DNA of 64,000 nt. It comes from Inia geoffrensis (Eukaryota; Chordata; Mammalia; Artiodactyla; Iniidae). A model generated the notes under the pieces. It saw only the letters and a program-made list of their open reading frames with translations, made no database searches and was not told the DNA's origin. The stretch is from assembly GCA_036417435.1 (NCBI GenBank), contig CM070916.1, positions 20,333,552 through 20,397,551 on the forward strand, given 5' to 3'. The translations under genes were made by a program, and so were the position numbers. Each line of letters begins with the position of its first letter. The stretch's first letter is position 1. Below, in pieces: positions 58,075 through 64,000 of this stretch.

Positions 58075-59737
58075 TCAGCCAAACCATTTTATATACCTAA
58101 TGACATTTAAAAAACCAATTAATTATTAAAATAACATGGTAAGTTCCCTAAAGCCTTAAGAATTTGTGAACATTAAATCCTATGAGCCAGACAGCTGTGG
58201 CATTTCAGCCTTAATTCTACAAAGTAAGAAAGAATCACTGGAGCTCAAATTAAACTGAAATGAAACTGGTTGAATTTAAGTACTATTTTAGGCTTTAATG
58301 CTTAAATACGTTATTTATGGACTAGAATTAAATAACACTTAAAAATGAATTTACTTATGAATTCAGCATCAATTGGGCTTGTTTCTGTTTCAGAGTTTTG
58401 TTTGATTATTATCAAGAAAAAATGGTTATATTAGTTTTAAAAAATATCTGAAATATCATCTCAACATTCAGAACGAACTTGCATGCCATGGCAATTATCT
58501 TGGAGGGTTGGTTCTCACAATGATCATAAGAGACCTTTTGGGTCTGTTTCGCAAGGCAACTCTATATGCGTAAAAGTCTTTAAAAATTAAATTCTGTGTG
58601 CGTTTCTATAGCTGCTCTTTCTTAGAAGTTATATTACAAGGTAATACTATTACATATGAAGATGGTTCATTTTTGAGAGTATCACATGTAGGTGAAAACC
58701 TCTGCTGTGGATGTAGTTTTTAAGGCTATCATTTCTGACTGTAGATATATATAGAGCTAATGTGGAGGTGTCCCAGTTAGATTGCAAAAGACATTCCTCC
58801 ATGTCAGTGACAATGATATGACTGATTTGATAACTGACAAAAGTCCTTTGCCACTGTACAGCTGACAATACTTGTTTAAAGGCTGTTCTTGAATGAAATG
58901 AATGCTTGGCTATCCCATGAAATTTCCATTCCAACCCGGGCTACTAACTTGAACCTAGGATCTTTTTAAGGGTAATTAAAAAATGAATATATATGAAGCA
59001 GTACTACAGTAGTTTGACATCTAGGTTAGTAAAGTCACCGTCCCATGTAATTTATAACAGGAAAGAAACCACTGGGACAGAAAACATACAATAGCACAGT
59101 ATGGAGCTGTCATTTCAATTCACTGTCAGTCTCTGGCTGTACTTTCCTTCTACTTCTCCTTATGCTTTTTACTACCATCTTCTCATCCATTCTTTCTATT
59201 GATTTCTGGACCTGACAAATAGCATTGGTTTCGAATAGAATTAAGAGGCATCTTGCCCACCTAATAACCACAACATGTCTGTTGGGTTTCTCATCTTATA
59301 ACGCTGCAAGAAATAGTAAGCTGTAACTTACTTCTAAGTCATATATATTGCATTTTAAGCACTGTCTTATGAGCGTAACTATGATGCTATTCAACAATGG
59401 AAGGTGATTTATGCAGCTGAAAACCCGCTCGTGGTTTCTATTGAATGAGATTTCTGGGTAGGGTTCTCATTTTTTTCTTATGAGTTTCCCTACTGAATTT
59501 TATTTTAATGCATTGGGATAAGTAAATAAACCATTTCATTTTTGTTTCCCATTCCATGAACTGCTTCTCAAGTAACTAGATTAATGTTCAAAACCAATAT
59601 TTGAGTAGGTGTGTAATGTAATTAAAATTTCATAAAACCGTTATAGTCGTAGTAGCTTAGTAATAAGAAAGCTTATCTATCACACAAATGATTTCTTTGG
59701 ATTTCTAATATGTACGTTATTTAGTTAACTCAGTAAT

Positions 59738-59740
<3 letters not shown>
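58075..59740. other. Long unique stretch
   Basis: About 1.7 kb with no recognised exon, RNA gene or transposon. The 94-codon frame at 58934-58650 has no recognisable domain. Confidence 0.4.
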
Positions 59741-59793
<53 letters not shown>

Positions 59794-59823
59794 TGCATAT
59801 ACACACACACTCACACACACATG
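59741..59823. repeat. Compound (AT)n(AC)n microsatellite
   Basis: An (AT)n run of about 17 units is followed by (AC)n, then ATGCATAT, a second (AC)n run, CTC and a third (AC)n run. Almost all of it alternates purine-pyrimidine. The frame over it (83 codons, Tyr-Ile and Cys-Val repeats) is an artefact of the array. Confidence 0.97.
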
Positions 59824-60204
59824 CACATTCCCCTTTCCTCCAGTGAAGTTTGTTCTTTAAAAGAGACACTTGATAATCAGCGCTTTCTTCTAACAAAGAA
59901 ACACTTTTTCTTGCAGTTTGGCCTATGGATGACTTAATAGGGTGAAGACAGAGATGGGTAAACTCCATTTATGTTTTCTGGATAAGATGACTTTGCATCC
60001 AGGAAGCTATGAGGTACTCTGTGTCTTACTGTGGAAGTGATATTGGAATTCTAGATCCCCTAAAACCCAAATGTAACTCACTGGTAGCCATTACTTTAGT
60101 TCTTATGTATAGTGGTGAGTAGTATCGTGTATAATACTGTCATTCACGCGTCTATGTATTTGTCGTCTCGTTTATCTTCCTTTAGTCTCGGTAAGTTTGT
60201 TTGT
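59824..60204. other. Unique sequence
   Basis: Nothing recognised. Confidence 0.3.
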
Positions 60205-60361
60205 CAGTGATTCTCAAAATTTAGTGCAAGTAAGAATCAAGCAAGAATTTGTTAAAAATGCGGATTCCTAGGTACAGAGATTCTGAGTGGTTGTAACTGA
60301 CTGAAACCCAGGAATCTGCATTTTTTACAACCACCCCAAGGGAATATGATACAAGTGGTCC
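60205..60361 (+). repeat. MER5-like hAT relic
   Basis: 'cagtgattctcaaaatttagtgcaagtaagaatc', 'tgttaaaaatgcggattcctagg', 'gattctgagtgg' and 'aatctgcattttttacaacc' follow the MER5A/B order. A CHR SINE landed at its 3' edge. Confidence 0.75.
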
Positions 60362-60589
60362 AAGAATTAACCTTTAAGGGCTTCCCTGGTGGCCCAGTGG
60401 TTGAGAGTCCGCCTGCTGATGCAGGGGACACGGGTTCGTGCCCCGGTCTCCCACATGCCGTGGAGCGGCTGGGTCCTGAGCCATGGCCGCTGAGCATGCG
60501 CGTCCAGAACCTGTGCTCCGCAACGGGAGAGGCCACAACAGTGAGAGGCCTGCGTACCACAAAAAAAAAAAAAAAAAGAATTAACCTTT
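60362..60589 (+). mobile_element. Short-form CHR SINE with a B-box-proximal deletion
   Basis: The body is at 60376-60575. The head GGGCTTCCCTGGTGGCCCAG has a change in the A box (GCCCAG for GCGCAG). Right after the B box, about nine bases (CGGGAAGAT in other copies) are missing. The A tail is intact. The duplication AAGAATTAACCTTT is perfect over 14 bases at 60362-60375 and 60576-60589. Confidence 0.95.
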
Positions 60590-60743
60590 GAGAAATAGTA
60601 CCTGTGGGCACTGAAATCTCATCTTTTAGCTGAACTTCTCTGCAATGCCTCCTGTGTTCATTGGCTCGTTCTATTCATTTAAAACAGGTTGCTTCACACG
60701 GTGTCTGACTCAGAATAACACGATAGAGCAAAGTTTAGCATGG

Positions 60744-61056
60744 CGCTATCCAACAGAGATATATTGTGAATTACGTATCTAATTTTAAAGTTTATTATAG
60801 CCCCATTTAAAAGATAAAAAGAAATGGGTGAAATTTAATTTTAATAATACATTTTATTCAACTCAATATATCCAAAATATTGTCATTACAATATGTAATC
60901 AATATAAAAATATTGAGATGTTATATTCTTTTTTCATGCTAAATCTTCAGAATGTAGTATATAATTTATACTTAACAGCCCATCTCAATTTGAAATAGCC
61001 ACATTTTGAGTGACTGACAGCTACATGCGGCTACTGGCTACCATATTGGACAGCAC
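60744..61056. repeat. DNA transposon relic sharing an end with 21533-21715
   Basis: The right end (61035-61054) is the exact reverse complement of GCTGTCCAATATGGTAGCCA at 21533-21552. The left end reads GCTATCCAACAGAGATATAT. The middle is AT-rich, with 'ttttaataatacattttattcaactcaatatatcc' and 'atatgtaatcaatataaaaatattgagatg', typical of a common mammalian non-autonomous element whose name I do not assert. Confidence 0.75.
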
Positions 61057-61549
61057 AGAGTTGGAGGACGGCATGTTCAAAAGTAAACAAATTACACCAC
61101 GGTAAAACCAGTGATTTGCTAAGTCTCTTAATTTACATGTACCCACCAAAGCCAATAGGGCAATAGGGTATATTATGTTAGCCAGAAATGCATCATGCTA
61201 AGTGGTTTTGCCGAGGTCTGATTACCTGAGATACATTCTGTGGGATATGAAGCTATTTACTCTCATGTCCTTCTCTGTGGCCTCAGATCTTATGAAAGAG
61301 GACAGATAGACTCAATGGAGGCAGCTGGGGTTTAGATACCTCGTCAGCTGGTCTTAAAATTCTACAAAGATCTTGATTTTCTAAACAATGGTTGGTACAA
61401 AACTTTGGCTTACTATTGGACTTAAATGCACTGTATTTATAAAACACTGACAAGGTTTCACTTACACTTGTTTACAATATATTCTGAAGGGCATCTGAAA
61501 AGCACAGACAAAATCAATGACTGCTCTTTACTGAGTACCAGTAACAGCA
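61057..61549. other. Unique sequence
   Basis: Nothing recognised. Confidence 0.3.
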
Positions 61550-61815
61550 CTAATGAGAGCTAACATTTATTGAATGCTTACCATGGGTCAAGCACTATTC
61601 TGAGGGCTTTGTGTACCTTATCTTATCTTATTCACTTCTCACAGCAACTCTATATAGTGGGTATGATTATCATTCCAATTCTACAGACAGAAAAAATTGA
61701 AAAACAAACCAACCACCTGAGGTTCAGAGAGATGGTGCCACATGGCCGAGGCCACTTTAGCGGGTGGTGGAGCCAGGTGTGAAGCCAGGCACTTGAACTC
61801 TGGGATTAGTAATCT
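61550..61815 (-). repeat. Antisense MIR SINE, nearly full length
   Basis: 'ctaacatttattgaatgcttaccatgggtcaagcactattctgagggc' is followed by 'tcattccaattctacagacagaaaaaattg' and 'gtggtggagccaggtgtgaagccaggcacttgaactctggg'. This is MIR read from its 3' end to its tRNA-like head. Confidence 0.88.
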
Positions 61816-61827
61816 TAGACTAGACAC

Positions 61828-62042
61828 CAGGGTTTTTTCAATCTCACCACTATTGCCATTTTAGGGAGGATATTTCTTTGCTGGGCGGGCTTGTCATGAG
61901 TGCTGTGGGATGTCTGGCAGCATGCCTAGACTCTACCAACTAGATAACAATAGCGCCCACCCACTCCAAGTTGTAACAACCAAAATGGTCTCCAGACATC
62001 TCCTTGCTGGGGAGCAAAATCGCCCCTGCTTGAGACTTACTG
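61828..62042 (-). repeat. MER20 (hAT-Charlie) element, antisense
   Basis: 'gggcttgtcatgagtgctgtgggatgtctggcagcatgcctagactctacc', 'agttgtaacaaccaaaatggtctccagacatctcc' and 'ggggagcaaaatcgcccctgcttgagacttactg' match MER20 in reverse. Both ends are recognisable (CAGGGTTTTTTCAATCTC and CTTGAGACTTACTG). Non-coding. Confidence 0.88.
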
Positions 62043-62378
62043 CCATATACTGAATTATCTCCCTGTATCTCCCTATAGAGAGCGATAGGTGCCTTAAAGC
62101 AGGAGATGCAACAAGAGAAGCAAGAGGATGGAGTGATTTGGCAAAAGCACCATAAGCCAAGAAATCTAAGTGGCTTCTAGAAGCTGAGAAAGGGAAGAAA
62201 GCTGACTCTCTTTTAGAACCTCCAGAAGAAACCAGCCCTGCTCACAGCTTGACTTTAGCCCAGTAAGACCCATTTTGGACTTCTTGCCTCCTGCACTGAA
62301 AGAAAATACATCTGTGATGCTTTAAGCCTCTAAGTTCAGGGGAATTTGTTTTAGTGGCAGTAGAAAATGAATACAGTT
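62043..62378 (+). repeat. MLT1-type (ERVL-MaLR) LTR, partial
   Basis: The 3' two-thirds of an MLT1 LTR is visible: 'gatggagtgatttggcaaaagcaccataagccaagaaa', 'ctctcttttagaacctccagaagaaaccagccctgctcacagcttgactttagcccagtaagaccc' and 'tttaagcctctaagttcaggggaatttgttttagtggcagtagaaaatgaatacag'. No internal retroviral genes. Confidence 0.88.
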
Positions 62379-62439
62379 CTTGGTCAGATGTCACCATGAT
62401 GCTGCCCCGTGGCTTTTCTTATTCCCATTTTCATGATTA

Positions 62440-62535
62440 GGCAATTGCAAACCAGAAATGTTAAACAACTTGCCTAGGGTCCCAAAACCAGGAAGGGTGG
62501 AACCAAGATTTAAAACTAGGGCACCTTATGCAAAA
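62440..62535 (-). repeat. Antisense MIR fragment
   Basis: 'aaatgttaaacaacttgcctagggtcccaaaaccaggaagggtggaaccaagatttaaaac' is MIR read antisense. Confidence 0.8.
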
Positions 62536-63289
62536 TCTGAACTTTTCCTACTTACCCTGAGGTGTTCCACTTATGTCTCCAATACCCCAATATAAAACGA
62601 TATTTAATCATCCCCAACGATTTGAAGATTTAGAGCATAGACAACATTCTTTGGGGGAGGTCTGGAAACAAACACCCCTTTCTAATTGGAAAAATACTTT
62701 TTAAAGATAGCAATTTTTAATATTAATGGCAATCGTTTTCGCTTTGATTGTTAGTTACACTTGAGGAAAGGATTCTGGTGATTTCCATATCAATCTGGGA
62801 AAGAGATGCTTATAAATTTAAAGAGAGAAGGTAGAATAAAGGCATCCTCAGGCAATGCAGACCAGTGTCCTTAAACACTTGTGCTACCACTGACGCTGAT
62901 CATTTGGACTGTGGCTATTCATTTCTAAACTTCTGGAGACATCTATCTACACAAAACTTCCTTCAAAGAGAAATATAAGTAACAGCAACAAGACTTAGAC
63001 TCGCAATCAGTATTCTTTTTAGCATTATGATTAAGCAGCAGATTAATCTGACCTATGTGCCCTGCTTGGAAGACAATTAAAATATTGGAAAAGGCATTAA
63101 CAGATCCTTAAATGAAGTAATATTCTATTCAAGAAAAATGTTCTCATTATGCAAAACTCTCGTTATCAGAATTGTGTTTATGGGTCATTTGCATTTCTAA
63201 ATATTTGGCTTCTAAATATGAAGGCCTACAAGTCCATTATTTTTGTTCTTTCTTCCCATTTCCGAATCAATTTACCACTCTGGATGGCT
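62536..63289. other. Unique sequence
   Basis: Nothing recognised. Confidence 0.3.
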
Positions 63290-63510
63290 CTATAACATGG
63301 TGATTAAAAGTACGGACTGTGGACTGTGGAGTTGGACAGCTCCAAGTCCTCAAGCCTGTGCCTACTTGCTGCGAGTCCTTGAGCAAATCATTGAACCACT
63401 TTAAGCTACAGTTTCCTCAACGGTCACACGGACACAATTACAGAACCTGCCTCAAAGGACGGCGATGAGGATTCCCAAGACAATGAAAGCATTTAGCACA
63501 CTGCCCGATT
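63290..63510 (+). repeat. MIR SINE, nearly full length
   Basis: 'ctataacatggtgattaaaagtacggactgtgg' (tRNA-like head), 'gcgagtccttgagcaaatcattgaaccactttaagctacagtttcctcaacgg' (core) and 'gaggattcccaagacaatgaaagcatttagcacactgcc' (3' end) occur in order. Confidence 0.92.
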
Positions 63511-64000
63511 ACTCCACGATACCTCCTGATTCTTTCCTACTCGCTTTTCCTGCCTACATACAGCATTTCCACTGTGACCTCAAACTATACGGATCACAAC
63601 AGAAGCCATGCCTTCCCTCTCTGTTCCCTGAAAATCTGCCAAGATTTTTCATTTTAATAAATGTCACCTCCATTCCTTTATTTAATTAGTAAGTAGGGTG
63701 ACATCAGAATCTCCTTCCTCTGGCTCGCGACTAGTTCCCCACCTCTGCCACAAATCTCAAAAATTTTGGTTATGTCCTACCTTGCAGATAGATTGGCTAT
63801 TATACCCTGTCTCTCCCTTTAAATCTACACATTCACTCCCTGAGTTGAGAGCCTCATCATTTCTTGCCTATCTCTTTCCCTGCCTATAATTTGTCCATTA
63901 GTCATCCATTCTCGACAGCCCTGCCAGAGAGGTCTTTTGATAAAACATGTGTATGGCTATATCATTTCCCAGCTTAAAACCTCTGGCTCCCAGTAACCTT
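63511..64000. other. Unique sequence
   Basis: No gene or repeat recognised to the end of the window. The short frames at 63465-63889 show no domain. Confidence 0.3.

Noticed and set aside
59717..59968. Minus-strand frame with Tyr-Ile and Cys-Val repeats
   Set aside because: It is simply the translation of the (AT)n(AC)n microsatellite.
1..64000. A previously undescribed multi-gene system
   Set aside because: No coding genes, operon-like clusters or new RNA structures were found. The content is ordinary mammalian non-coding DNA plus transposons.

Overview
The window looks like a piece of a cetacean nuclear genome, probably intronic or intergenic. The main evidence is thirteen CHR-family SINEs: tRNA-Glu-derived elements that begin with GCTTCCCTGGTGGCGCAGTGG, end in poly(A), and are the hallmark SINE of whales and their hippo/ruminant relatives. 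Several are long and well preserved with intact target-site duplications, and the CHR-2-like form dominates. I see no BovB or Bov-tA, which a ruminant would normally show in 64 kb. The 3' ends of two truncated L1 copies are also of the cetartiodactyl L1 type. Family names were assigned by recall of consensus sequences, not by a database search.

I found no functional protein-coding gene, rRNA, tRNA, CRISPR array, promoter of a cellular gene or prokaryotic feature. Every long open frame is a chance frame, a read-through of a CHR SINE, or part of a dead transposase. The only recognisable protein-coding remnant is a broken Tigger1 (pogo-like) transposase on the minus strand at 8942-10708, inside a nearly end-to-end Tigger1 element at 8434-11069 that was later hit by a CHR SINE at 8628-8917.

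Layout. 1-8.4 kb: AT-rich unique sequence with (CA)n arrays, old L2/MIR pieces, a CHR SINE, a short L1 insertion and a recent-looking 110-bp tandem duplication (7878-8097). 8.4-12.5 kb: Tigger1, then an 0.86-kb L1 3' end. 12.5-19 kb: sparse MIR and MER5 relics and one antisense CHR SINE. 19.36-19.68 kb: an unidentified poly(A)-tailed retrocopy with a 16-bp target duplication. 21-31 kb: DNA-transposon and MLT1 relics, MER5A, MIR, a CHR SINE with a 22-bp repeat expansion, and an L1 with a 5' inversion. 31-47 kb: mostly unique sequence with four more CHR SINEs, MIRs and another tiny L1 with a G-rich 3'UTR tract. 48-61 kb: the densest CHR stretch (five copies, both orientations), an LTR-like element, and (GT)n, (AAAT)n and (AT)n(AC)n arrays. 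61-64 kb: a MIR / MER20 / MLT1 cluster and a further MIR.

No new biological system is evident. The items most worth a second look are the unidentified retrocopy, the 110-bp tandem duplication, the twin-primed L1, the shared 22-bp expansion in two CHR copies, and the inverted CHR pair near 49-50 kb.
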